64,000 nt of DNA. Source: Paracoccus sp. MBLB3053 (GTDB lineage: Bacteria > Pseudomonadota > Alphaproteobacteria > Rhodobacterales > Rhodobacteraceae). The translations under genes were made by a program, and so were the position numbers. Below are positions 8,822-16,924 of the stretch, piece by piece (within the stretch, counting starts at the first letter, position 1; every line of letters begins with the position of its first letter). Under the pieces are notes generated by a model that made no database searches, was not told where the DNA came from, and saw nothing but the letters and a program-made list of their open reading frames with translations. The DNA is taken from assembly GCF_031822435.1 (NCBI RefSeq), contig NZ_JAVQLW010000004.1, positions 1 through 64,000 on the forward strand, written 5' to 3'.

Positions 8822-9639
8822 TGGATGTCGCGACCCTGATCGAGCTTGTCCTTGCGCTGGCCGTCTCGGGCGCTTTGATCGGTTTTCTCGCGGGACTGTT
8901 CGGGATCGGGGGCGGCGCGATTTCCGTGCCGGTGTTTTTCGAGATCTTCCAGCTTCTTGGCTACGCGCCAGAAATTTCGATGCCGCTCGCGGTCGGAACC
9001 TCGCTCGCGGTGATCGTGCCCACCTCGATCGCCTCGGCGCGCGGCCATTGGCATCGCGGAACGGTTGACATGGCTTTGCTGCGCATCTGGGCGATCCCGA
9101 TCCTGATCGGAGTCCTGGCGGGCTCGGTCATTGCCCGATATGCCGACCCTTGGGTCTTTCAGGTCGTTTTCGTCGCCGTCGCGACGGTCATCGCCATCAG
9201 GCTGCTGACCGGGGGCCAAGGCTGGCGCCTTGCCGAGACGCTGCCCGGCCGCGCCCTGCTGACGATCTATGGCGCGGTGATCGGCTTTCTTTCGGCGTTG
9301 ATGGGGATCGGTGGCGGCGCGCTGTCGAATCTTGCCATGACCTTGCACGGCGTGCCGATCCATCGTGCGATCTCGACCTCGGCCGGGGTCGGGGTGCTGA
9401 TCGCGATTCCCGGCACCCTGGGCTATATGGCCGCGGGATGGGGCAGGGCCGGTCTGCCCCCCGACGCGCTTGGCTTCGTTTCGCCCATCACCTTCGCCCT
9501 GACCATTCCCACGGCGCTGCTGACCGCAAGGCTGGGCGTCAGGCTGGCCCACGCCCTGTCGCGGCGGCATCTTGAAATGGCCTTCGGCCTGTTCCTGCTG
9601 ACAGTATCGGCGCGGTTCCTGCTCGGATTGCTGGGATAG
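8818..9639 (+). CDS. TauE/SafE family membrane exporter
   Basis: Eight-helix-type membrane protein of 273 residues from the sulfite exporter TauE/SafE family. The duplicated family motif appears as GLFGIGGGAISVP in the first half and LMGIGGGALSN in the second. The GTG start overlaps the dehydrogenase stop. In catabolic operons such proteins are thought to export small anions or acids; here it may relieve accumulation of a product of the pathway. It is the last gene before an IS6 remnant. Confidence 0.85.
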   Translation: MMDVATLIELVLALAVSGALIGFLAGLFGIGGGAISVPVFFEIFQLLGYAPEISMPLAVGTSLAVIVPTSIASARGHWHRGTVDMALLRIWAIPILIGVLAGSVIARYADPWVFQVVFVAVATVIAIRLLTGGQGWRLAETLPGRALLTIYGAVIGFLSALMGIGGGALSNLAMTLHGVPIHRAISTSAGVGVLIAIPGTLGYMAAGWGRAGLPPDALGFVSPITFALTIPTALLTARLGVRLAHALSRRHLEMAFGLFLLTVSARFLLGLLG

Positions 9640-9789
9640 CCCCGGTACGGAACCCGTCCCCGAAGCTGCGACATGTCTTTGGCCGGCTGGACGCCCACAT
9701 CGGGAAGTGGCCATGACGGTCCCGCCGCCCGCACGCCGCGCTGGGGCCAATGCAATCCGCCGGGCGAGCGGAAGCCCCTGCATCGTTTG

Positions 9790-10122
9790 TTCGTGCATTC
9801 GAAAGCGCACGCGTAACGGTGCTCGACCGCCCGCCACAGCCAGAATGTCTTGCCGACCGTCTTCACCTGCCTCTCGTCCGGATGCCAGCTATCTCAGTGT
9901 CGCGGCTGTCTGCGGCGAAAACCATGGGCAATTCGCGGGACGAATTTGGCGATCCAATCGCCGGACGGTCTCGCAGGAAACGTCGAGACCGCGCTGCCGC
10001 AGGAACTCTTTCTCCTTGCGCAGGCTGAGATCGAAGCGGGCTTGGAGCCGGACGGCCTGGGCGATGATTTCGGGCGTGAAACGATCGCGCTTGTAGCTGA
10101 TCGGCGGCTGGGTGATCCGCAT
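9790..10122 (-). mobile_element. IS6-family transposase remnant (N-terminal half)
   Basis: Minus-strand translation from 10122 reads PPISYKRDRFTPEIIAQAVR, then LSLRKEKEFLRQRGLDVSCE and TVRRLDRQIRPA, which is the N-terminal helix-turn-helix of IS6/IS26-like transposases. After a frame change WHPDERQVKTVGKTFWLWRA continues the pattern (first catalytic Asp region) and homology fades near 9800. The C-terminal half is missing. The sequence from 9640 to 9790 between this relic and the exporter gene holds nothing recognisable. Confidence 0.78.
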
Positions 10123-10162
10123 CTGCCAGGCCGAAATCGCGCCGACCCCAATGACCGATCCG

Positions 10163-10870
10163 TTAACGTGACATCTCGGTCCCGTGTCCCGAGTCCCATC
10201 CGGGTGCCAGCGACAGGGCCTGCTCGACCCCTGCATTCAGGTGGTGGCGCAGCAGGGCGACGGCGGCTTCGGCGTCGCGGGCCAGCGCAGCGTCCTTCAA
10301 GGCCCCGTGTTCCGGGCGCGAGGCCGAGGGGCGGAAGGCCAGCGCGATCATCTGGTAGCGCAGGTACTTGTCGAAGACTTCGGCATGGGTGCGGATCATC
10401 AGCCGCGACCCACAAGCCGAGATCAGCGCTTGGTGGAAGCGCCAGTCGCTGAGCCGCCATTCCTCGATCCGGCTTGTATCGCCGGCCTCGAGGCGCTCTT
10501 CATGCGCGTCCAGCCGGTGATGCGCGGCGATCACCGCGACCTCCCATTCGAGCGTGCCTGCGGCGAAGCTGCGGCGCAGGGCCTCTTCCTCCAGCAGCAG
10601 GCGAAGCCCGGCGATCTCGCGCAGGCCCTCGGCCGAGACCGGGGCGACCTGGAAGCCGCGCTGCCCCTCGGCCAGAACAAAGCCGTCCGCCGCCAGCCGC
10701 GACAGCGCCTCGCGCAGCGTGCCAGGCGAGGCAGGGTAGTCGGCGCGCAACTGCTCCAGCCGCAGCCTATGGCCGGGCATCAGCCTGCCCATGATGATAT
10801 CTTGGCGCAGGCGCTGATAGATACCCGCGCCGACCGTCTCGCGCGCGGGAGGGTTCGCCACCGCGCTCAT
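10163..10870 (-). CDS. GntR-family (FCD) transcriptional regulator, second of a pair
   Basis: 235-residue regulator with an N-terminal winged helix (about 15-75, with TLREALSRLAADGFVLAEGQ) and FCD effector domain. It shares the whole architecture and many residues with the adjacent gntR (for example the RLRLEQLRADY / RLRLERLRDDY pair), so the two are tandem paralogues. Its start overlaps the stop of the upstream gntR (ATGA), giving a coupled pair divergent from the TRAP operon. The likely ligand is the carboxylate imported by the TRAP system. Confidence 0.86.
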   Translation of the reverse strand: MSAVANPPARETVGAGIYQRLRQDIIMGRLMPGHRLRLEQLRADYPASPGTLREALSRLAADGFVLAEGQRGFQVAPVSAEGLREIAGLRLLLEEEALRRSFAAGTLEWEVAVIAAHHRLDAHEERLEAGDTSRIEEWRLSDWRFHQALISACGSRLMIRTHAEVFDKYLRYQMIALAFRPSASRPEHGALKDAALARDAEAAVALLRHHLNAGVEQALSLAPGWDSGHGTEMSR

Positions 10871-11553
10871 GCGGCACCTGTCGTTTCGATCAGTCCATGG
10901 TTGATCGTGTGCTCGATGCAGGCCCCGATGTGGCGGCGCAGAGTGGCACAGGCGGCGTCGGTGTCGCGGGCGAGGGCCGCCGCCAGCAGGGCGTCATGCT
11001 CGCGCTTGGCGGCCTCGCCGCGAAACATCACCAGAAGGATCTGGTAACGCTGGAAGCGGTCGAAAATGCGCTGATGCGTGTCCAGCAACTCGGTCGAGCC
11101 GCAGGCGGCGATCAGCGCGAGGTGGAATTCCCTGTCATATCGCTTCCAGGTCGCCGTGATCCCCGGCTCATCGGCCATCATGCGGGCCTCGAGCCGGGAC
11201 AGCTTGTGATGCGCGGCGACAACGCCCGCTTCCCATTCAAGGTCTCCCGCCGCGAAGCTGGGACCGATAGCGTGGCATTCCAGAAGCGCCCGCATGTCCG
11301 AGATCTCGCGCAGGTCCTCTATCGAGATTGGCGCGACCTCGAAGCCCTTCTGGGCCTCGAAGAGGATCAGCCCCTCCGCGGCAAGGCGGCTCATCACCTC
11401 GCGCAAGGTCGCCACGCTGACCGCGTAATCGTCGCGCAGCCGCTCGAGCCGCAGCCTCGCGCCCGGTGCGAGCCTGCCGAAGATGATATCCTCGCGCAGG
11501 CGCCGATGCGTCGCGTCGCCCGACGAGCCGGGCCCTGGCGGTGCCGCTTCCAT
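10867..11553 (-). CDS. GntR-family (FCD) transcriptional regulator, first of a pair
   Basis: 228-residue winged-helix FCD regulator. The ATG at 11553 has a strong GGGAGGA site; further upstream in-frame residues to 11625 are probably untranslated leader. Motifs include TLREVMSRLAAEGLILFEAQ in the wing region. It is divergent from the TRAP operon, with a 17-bp near-palindrome in the gap. A tandem pair of FCD regulators at one transporter is unusual; it could reflect two effectors or a duplication. Confidence 0.86.
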   Translation of the reverse strand: MEAAPPGPGSSGDATHRRLREDIIFGRLAPGARLRLERLRDDYAVSVATLREVMSRLAAEGLILFEAQKGFEVAPISIEDLREISDMRALLECHAIGPSFAAGDLEWEAGVVAAHHKLSRLEARMMADEPGITATWKRYDREFHLALIAACGSTELLDTHQRIFDRFQRYQILLVMFRGEAAKREHDALLAAALARDTDAACATLRRHIGACIEHTINHGLIETTGAA

Positions 11554-11637
11554 GAATGTCCTCCCTCGCGCCATTTCAGCGCAGGTGGTCAGGATGCACA
11601 AGATCGACCCGATGTGCCAGATCATCAGAGAAAATAT

Positions 11638-11654
11638 GGTTCATCCGATGATCC
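11638..11654. promoter_or_regulatory. Candidate GntR operator (17-bp palindrome)
   Basis: GGTTCATC-C-GATGATCC is a palindrome with one mismatch in eight and a single central base, lying between the divergent gntR and TRAP operons. FCD-type GntR regulators bind short palindromes of this size, so this is the best operator candidate for the paralogous regulators. The assignment rests on symmetry and position only. Confidence 0.5.
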
Positions 11655-11751
11655 GGTGATTCATTGTTGATCGGCAAGCTATCCGATGCCAAGCTTGCCC
11701 GTAAGGCGGGGCGCGAGGGGAGTCGCGTGGCCGTCCGACAGGGAGGAAAGA

Positions 11752-12744
11752 ATGACCATCAAAGTGACGCGGCGCCGTTTCGCCGCCCTTGGCGCTGCCG
11801 CGATGGCCGCGCCCTTCGTTGCGCGGATGGCCCATGCGGCCGATCCGATCAAGCTGCGTTTCTCGGCCGTCTTTTCCGAGCAGGACATCCGCGCCCAGAT
11901 GATGAAGAAATTCGTCGAGGGGATCGGCCCGGATTTCGCCTATGAGGGCTTCTATGGCGGCACGCTCTTCAAGCAGGGGACCGAACTGGTCGCCCTTCAG
12001 CGCGGCAACCTGGAAATGTCGAACATCGCGCCGCAGGACGTCTCGAACCAGGTTCCGGCCTGGTCGGCGCTGACCTCGGGCTACCTGTTCCGCGACGCCG
12101 ACCACCTGGGCAAGTTCTTCGCCTCGGATGCGGGGACCGAGATGAAGAAGCTGGCCGAGGATCAGTTGGGCATCAAGATCCTGGGGCCGACCTTCTATGG
12201 CACGCGCCAGCTGGGCGTGAACATCGACAAGAAGATCTCGACCCCCGAGGACATGGCCGGAATCAAGCTGCGCATGCCCGGCGGCGAGGCCTGGCAGTTC
12301 CTCGGGACGGCGCTTGGCGCGAACCCGACCCCCATGGCCTATGCCGAGGTCTATACCGGCCTTCAGACCGGCGCGATCGACGGCCAGGACAACCCGTTGC
12401 CGAATGTCGAGAACATGAAGTTCTACGAGGTCATGAAGCAGATCGTGCTGACCTCGCATCTCGTGGCCTTCGACCTGCTGACCATGTCCGGCAAGGTCTG
12501 GGAGGGGCTTTCCGACGAGCAGAAGGCCGCGGTGCAGAAGGCCGCCGACGAGGCCATTGCCTTCTCGACTGCGGCCCATGTCACGCGCGAGGAGGAGCTC
12601 GCCAAGTCCTTCGCCGAACGCGGGCTGCAGGTCTACAAGCCCGATGTCGAGGCCTTCCGCGCCCATGTCCAGAAAGCTTACATGGACTCGGCCCTGGCCA
12701 AGGACTGGCCCGAAGGCCTGGTCGAGCGCATCTCGGCGCTCTGA
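11752..12744 (+). CDS. dctP: TRAP transporter substrate-binding protein (DctP family)
   Basis: Periplasmic receptor of a tripartite TRAP transporter, 330 residues. The N-terminus has a Tat-like signal (TRRRFAALGAAAM, cleavage near MAHA-AD). The DctP fold is shown by LRMPGGEAW, whose Arg normally pairs with a substrate carboxylate, and by the NPTPMAYAEVYTGLQTGAID stretch. The ATG at 11752 follows GGGAGGAAAG and is preferred over an in-frame upstream start. It is the first gene of a dctPQM-aroQ-like operon, so the ligand is probably an organic acid handled by that enzyme. Confidence 0.9.
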   Translation: MTIKVTRRRFAALGAAAMAAPFVARMAHAADPIKLRFSAVFSEQDIRAQMMKKFVEGIGPDFAYEGFYGGTLFKQGTELVALQRGNLEMSNIAPQDVSNQVPAWSALTSGYLFRDADHLGKFFASDAGTEMKKLAEDQLGIKILGPTFYGTRQLGVNIDKKISTPEDMAGIKLRMPGGEAWQFLGTALGANPTPMAYAEVYTGLQTGAIDGQDNPLPNVENMKFYEVMKQIVLTSHLVAFDLLTMSGKVWEGLSDEQKAAVQKAADEAIAFSTAAHVTREEELAKSFAERGLQVYKPDVEAFRAHVQKAYMDSALAKDWPEGLVERISAL

Positions 12745-12765
12745 TCCGGCCATGTGATCCCGGAC

Positions 12766-12797
12766 GGCCCGCGCGTCTCATGCTCTTCGTGCGGGCC
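12766..12797 (+). promoter_or_regulatory. Intercistronic hairpin between dctP and dctQ
   Basis: GGCCCGCGCG (12766-12775) pairs with CGTGCGGGCC (12788-12797) around a 12-nt loop. There is no following T run, so this looks like an mRNA-stabilising or attenuating hairpin that would allow more binding protein than membrane subunits, a common arrangement in solute operons. Confidence 0.5.
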
Positions 12798-12817
12798 TGT
12801 TTCATGCGAGGTGTGTG

Positions 12818-13324
12818 ATGTCCCTTTCACGGCTTGCCGGCTGGTTGTCGCGCCGGGCCGAGAACCTGCTGGTGGCGATGCTGCTGGTAATGTTCCTGGT
12901 CTTCCTGCTGCAGATCCTGTCGCGCTACCTGCTGAACCTGCCGATCGGCTGGACGCAGGAGGTCAGCGCGATGCTCTGGGTCTGGATGGTCTTGTTCGGC
13001 GCGGCCTTCGTCATCCGCGATGACGAGGAAATGCGCTTCGACCTGCTCTATCGCGGCGTCAGCCCGCGGATCCGGCGCGGCATGACGGCGGTCTCGGCGG
13101 GCTGCACGGTCCTGGCCTTCGCCGTGGCCCTGCCGGCGATCTGGGATTACGTCACCTTCATGAAGGTCGAAAAATCCGCCTATCTGCGGATACGCTTCGA
13201 CTGGCTCTACTCCATCTTCGTGGTCTTCGCCGTGGCCATGATCCTGCGCCATGTCTGGATCGGCTTCCGCGCCATTTACGGGCCCGACACCACCGAGACC
13301 GGCAAGCCGGGGTCCGCGCAATGA
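12818..13324 (+). CDS. dctQ: TRAP transporter small membrane subunit (DctQ family)
   Basis: Small TRAP subunit of 168 residues with four hydrophobic segments and the family motif LPIGWTQEVSAMLWVWMVLF around residues 38-57. The ATG at 12818 was preferred over the GTG three bases upstream. Its stop overlaps the dctM start by 4 bp. It forms the membrane complex with DctM. Confidence 0.88.
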   Translation: MSLSRLAGWLSRRAENLLVAMLLVMFLVFLLQILSRYLLNLPIGWTQEVSAMLWVWMVLFGAAFVIRDDEEMRFDLLYRGVSPRIRRGMTAVSAGCTVLAFAVALPAIWDYVTFMKVEKSAYLRIRFDWLYSIFVVFAVAMILRHVWIGFRAIYGPDTTETGKPGSAQ

Positions 13325-14622
13325 TCCTCGCAAGCCCTTTCGCGATCTGCATCCTCGCCATCACCGGCCTTGCGCTGCTTGGCCTTCCGATAGGGCTTGC
13401 CATGATGGTCGGCTCGATCGGCTACCTCTGGCTCGCCGGCATGGACATGGGCACCGTGGCCGAGCAATTCCTGAACGGGATGTATTCGAACTACATCATT
13501 CTCGCGGTGCCGCTGTTCATCTTCGCGGCCGAGATCATGAATTCCGGCTCGATGACCGAGCGGCTTCTGCGCTTCTGCAACGTGCTGGTCGGGCATTTCC
13601 GCGGCGGGCTGGCGCAGATCAACGTCATCCAGAGCCTGATCTTCGCCGGCATGTCGGGCAGCGCCGTGGCCGATGCGGCGGGCTCGGGGCGGATGATGCA
13701 GAACATGATGACGCGCGAGAACCGCTACACGCCCTCCTATGCGGCGGCGTTGACGGCGGTGACGGCGGTGGTCGGGCCGATCATCCCGCCCTCGATCCCG
13801 ATGGTGGTCTATGCGCTCGTCTCGGATGCCTCGATCGGCTACCTCTTCCTTGCGGGCGTGGTGCCGGGGCTGATGATGACTCTGGTTCAGATGGTGCAGG
13901 TCGTGCGCGACGCGAGGCGCAACGATTTCCCCGTCGAGCCCCGCGTGCCGCTGCGCGAGGTGCCTCGCATCACGCTGGCGGCGATCCCGACCCTGCTGAT
14001 GCCGGTGATCCTGCTCGGCTGCATCTATTCGGGCGTGACCACGCCGACCGAGGCCGCCGCCATCGCCGCCGCCTATGCGGTGCTGGTCTCGGTGCTGATT
14101 TATCGCAGCATGACCTGGCGCGAGGGCTATGCCGCGTTGAGGACCTCGGCCAAGACCTCGGCCGCGATCGGGATGATGATCGGCGGGGCCATGGTCTTCA
14201 ACTATGTCGTCACCATCGAGAACATCCCCGAGACCCTGCGCCGGATGATGACCGGCTGGGAGCTGACGGCGGTACAGTTCCTGATCCTCGTGAACGTCAT
14301 CCTGCTGCTTCTGGGCTGCGTGCTGGAAGGAACGGCGATCCTGCTCATCATTGTCCCGGTCTTCATCCCGACGGCGCAGGCGCTGGGTATCGACATGGTG
14401 CATTTCGGGATCGTAGTGATCGTGAATATCATGCTGGGCCTGGTGACACCGCCCTATGGCCTTTTGCTCTTCATCGTCGCCGGCATCTCAAAGGCGCCAA
14501 TGCGGGACGTCATCCGCGACAGCCTGCCGTTCCTGGGCTGGATGGCAATCTGCCTTGCCATCATCACCTTCTTCCCCGGCCTTGTCCTGTGGCTGCCCCG
14601 GCTTGCGGGCTATGGCGGCTGA
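13321..14622 (+). CDS. dctM: TRAP transporter large membrane subunit (DctM family)
   Basis: Large channel-forming TRAP subunit, 433 residues with about 12 hydrophobic segments. Family signatures include AVPLFIFAAEIMNSG near residues 60-74, the GMSGSAVADAAGSG loop and IPPSIPMVVYA. It overlaps dctQ by 4 bp. Length and motifs are typical; with DctP and DctQ it would drive sodium-coupled uptake of an organic acid. Confidence 0.92.
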   Translation: MILASPFAICILAITGLALLGLPIGLAMMVGSIGYLWLAGMDMGTVAEQFLNGMYSNYIILAVPLFIFAAEIMNSGSMTERLLRFCNVLVGHFRGGLAQINVIQSLIFAGMSGSAVADAAGSGRMMQNMMTRENRYTPSYAAALTAVTAVVGPIIPPSIPMVVYALVSDASIGYLFLAGVVPGLMMTLVQMVQVVRDARRNDFPVEPRVPLREVPRITLAAIPTLLMPVILLGCIYSGVTTPTEAAAIAAAYAVLVSVLIYRSMTWREGYAALRTSAKTSAAIGMMIGGAMVFNYVVTIENIPETLRRMMTGWELTAVQFLILVNVILLLLGCVLEGTAILLIIVPVFIPTAQALGIDMVHFGIVVIVNIMLGLVTPPYGLLLFIVAGISKAPMRDVIRDSLPFLGWMAICLAIITFFPGLVLWLPRLAGYGG

Positions 14623-14639
14623 ACCCATGAGCATCTGAC

Positions 14640-15068
14640 ATGACCATCTACATCCTGAACGGCCCGAACCTGAACCGCTTGGGCAAGCGCGAGCCCGAGA
14701 TCTATGGCCACACCACCCTGGCCGAGGTCGAGGCATGGTCCCGCGAGGCGGCCGGCGACCACGCCGTCGAGTTCCGCCAGACAAATGCCGAGCACCAACT
14801 GATCGACTGGATCCACGAGGCCATTGATGCTGGGGCGGCAGGCATCATCATCAACCCGGCCGGTCTGACCTTCACCTCGATCCCGGTGATGGATGCGTTG
14901 AAGATGTTCCCCGGCCCGGTGATCGAACTGCATATCTCAAACATCCACCGGCGCGAGGCGGTCTATCACGACTCGCTGATGTCGAAAGTCGCAACGGCTG
15001 TAATCGCGGGGCTCGGCCCAAAGGGCTATCCCACTGCGGTGCGCGCGATCCGCGATCTGATCGGCTAA
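14640..15068 (+). CDS. aroQ: Atypical type II 3-dehydroquinate dehydratase (AroQ-like)
   Basis: 142-residue type II dehydroquinase-like protein, cytoplasmic dodecamer family. The catalytic Arg and Tyr are visible in LGKREPEIYG (R17, Y22) and the His in ELHISN (H98). The normally strongly conserved NPxAYTHTS loop reads NPAGLTFTS (72-80), losing the Tyr and His, and the usual SNxEG segment reads TNAEHQL. It lies 17 bp after dctM in a TRAP operon, so a catabolic role on quinate/shikimate-related or other hydroxyacids is more likely than aromatic amino-acid synthesis. The altered loop could mean a changed substrate. Confidence 0.8.
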   Translation: MTIYILNGPNLNRLGKREPEIYGHTTLAEVEAWSREAAGDHAVEFRQTNAEHQLIDWIHEAIDAGAAGIIINPAGLTFTSIPVMDALKMFPGPVIELHISNIHRREAVYHDSLMSKVATAVIAGLGPKGYPTAVRAIRDLIG

Positions 15069-15154
15069 GACCTCCTGCAGCGGCCGCCAGGTGTCGCGGG
15101 TGGGGATTTCCGAATTGACTCGGGAAGCCTGCAATCAAGGGTAGGGTCTGGCGA

Positions 15155-15256
15155 TCAGGCGTGCATTTCGATCGCATAGCCGAGCCATAGGTCGAACGCA
15201 TCATCGATGGCATAACGGTATGAGATTGCGGAAAGGCGGCAGCGGCGGGGCAGGTC
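15155..15256 (-). mobile_element. IS6-family transposase remnant (extreme C-terminus)
   Basis: Reading the minus strand to a TGA at 15155-15157 gives PRRCRLSAISYRYAIDDAFD followed by LWLGYAIEMHA, the terminal segment of the same IS6-type transposase whose better preserved copy ends at 23019. Only about 33 codons remain. It sits between the aroQ-like gene and an IS110 scar. Confidence 0.72.
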
Positions 15257-15264
15257 AATGCGCC

Positions 15265-15535
15265 TTCTTTCGATGTGCGGGCGGCATTTTCTGGCGTTCT
15301 GGGCACCGCCCTCACCCAGACCCACGGGCTGGGTCCTTCGCTTGCCCTGAAAATTTTAGCAGAATGCGGCACGAGCGCTGAGGTGGAAAAACGCGAAGCA
15401 CTTCACATCATGGCTCTGCCTGACGCGGAGGAAACAAGATATCGGGCGGCAAGCTGATGCAGTACACCCGACGCTCTTCCAGCCGAGCGACAGCTCTCTT
15501 GCGCCTGACCGCCACGACAATCGGGCGCAGGTCAC
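15265..15535 (+). mobile_element. IS110-family transposase remnant
   Basis: Plus-strand frames read AAFSGVLGTALTQTHGLGPS and LALKILAECGT, then, after frame changes, ISGGKLMQYTRRSSSRATAL and LRLTATTIGR. This matches the C-terminal transposase_20 region of IS110-like elements (the HGLGPSLALKL helix-hairpin-helix region). At least two frame changes and loss of both ends make it inactive. Confidence 0.6.
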
Positions 15536-15549
15536 AAGCGCAGAACGGC

Positions 15550-15768
15550 ACCGACGCGCCTGCCAGGCCCGGTATCTTCGAGGATTTCAACCTGCTGGGC
15601 GCCGCGGCGCTGACCGGCCATGGTGTTGCGCTGTGTTCGCTGGCGTTGATCCACCCCGATCTCGCTGCCCGACATCTGGTCCAGCTCTCGAATACCTTGG
15701 CTCTGAACGCGTTCGATTGTTACCTGACCCAATCCAACCTGACCCCTAGATTCGGGAATTCTTGACTG
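15550..15768 (+). pseudogene. LysR-family regulator C-terminal fragment
   Basis: The translation FEDFNLLGAAALTGHGVALC followed by LALIHPDLAARHLVQLSNT is typical of the end of the LysR substrate-binding domain (GcvA/AmpR group). No HTH domain or upstream half is present, since the sequence immediately upstream is an IS110 relic. It is therefore a 3' remnant of a regulator destroyed by element insertion. Confidence 0.6.
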
Positions 15769-15984
15769 CGCCTTTCCCGCATGGCGTTTCCTGCTCAGCG
15801 TCCTGTTTTCTCGGCAGAAGTTCACGCTGGGCACGGATTCAGGCGGTGAAGCTGACGGAGGCGACGCGTGTTATATGCAAGCGATCTTGGCCTTTGCCCG
15901 GACGATCTCGATATTGCGCGCCAAGGTGCCACCCCCTCGTTGTTCACCGCAATTATTCCAAGACAATTTCTCACCCCCTCAGTC

Positions 15985-16797
15985 TTACGGCCAAGCCGCG
16001 AATGACGGCGGGCCGCCGTCCTGCGCCATGCGCCATGCGCCAGGTGGTTGGCCAACTCGGCGGTGAAACACCCGGCAGAAGTATGCCGGGTCCTGATAAC
16101 CCAATCGATAGGCTATATCGGCCACGCGCAGGGGTGTGCCAGTCAGCAGCATCTTGGCTCTGCCGATGAGTTCATCGTGCAGATAATCCTGCGGGCTGCG
16201 CCTGGTCTGTCGGCGCATCGCGCTGTTCAACTGAAAGCGCGTCACCGACAGCGCCTCGGCATAGGCATTCACAGTCCAATGTTCGTGCAAATGCTGGCCC
16301 GCCAGCAGCTTGAAGCGTTCGGCCAACGGCAATTGCCGCGTCATCTGGGTCGGGTCTGATTGCACCAGGCGCAAGAAATTGACCAGAAGCAGTGTGCAGG
16401 CCGCCTCGGCCATCAGGCCTCTGTCAGGCCGGGCCTCGGCCAGTTCGGTGGCGATATCCTCGAAAAGAAGAGCGATGCGCCCTTGTCGTGCGGCGGGCAG
16501 GCTGGCGATCAGGGTCATGCGCGTTAGTGGGGCAAAGCGTCCTCCGGCCTCGGCCTGCAGAACGATCCGCGCAAGCTCCGACTGGGTCAGAGACAGACCC
16601 ACGGAATGCGATCCCGCCTCGATCCGCAGAAGCTTGCGCCGACCCACTGGCAGCCAGGCCATCTGACCCCCGCTCAGCTGACGCGACTGCTCCTGCAGCT
16701 GGATACTGCCGCCTTCCAACAGGATCAGCTGGGCCATCGTTCCATCTAGGCCGAATTCGCGGGGCGCGAGGGATGATCTGAGACGCCGGATTTCCAT
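15985..16797 (-). CDS. AraC-family transcriptional regulator
   Basis: 270-residue regulator with an N-terminal cupin-like sensing region (about 1-150, LLEGGSIQLQEQSRQLSGGQ) and a C-terminal double-HTH AraC domain (about 165-260, with RVADIAYRLGYQDPAYFCRV and FHRRVGQPPGAWR). It is divergent from the liv-type operon across about 130 bp and is the natural regulator of that operon. Nothing suggests truncation. Confidence 0.87.
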   Translation of the reverse strand: MEIRRLRSSLAPREFGLDGTMAQLILLEGGSIQLQEQSRQLSGGQMAWLPVGRRKLLRIEAGSHSVGLSLTQSELARIVLQAEAGGRFAPLTRMTLIASLPAARQGRIALLFEDIATELAEARPDRGLMAEAACTLLLVNFLRLVQSDPTQMTRQLPLAERFKLLAGQHLHEHWTVNAYAEALSVTRFQLNSAMRRQTRRSPQDYLHDELIGRAKMLLTGTPLRVADIAYRLGYQDPAYFCRVFHRRVGQPPGAWRMAQDGGPPSFAAWP

Positions 16798-16924
16798 GGC
16801 GGGAGTCTAGCGTCACAGATGTGCTGCGAATAGTCACAAACGTGCAATGATACGCTGCCCGCACTGCGCGATGCTGGAGACGGGCCCGTGGCATCCGAAC
16901 CCACCGGCCGAAGGGGAGGATACC

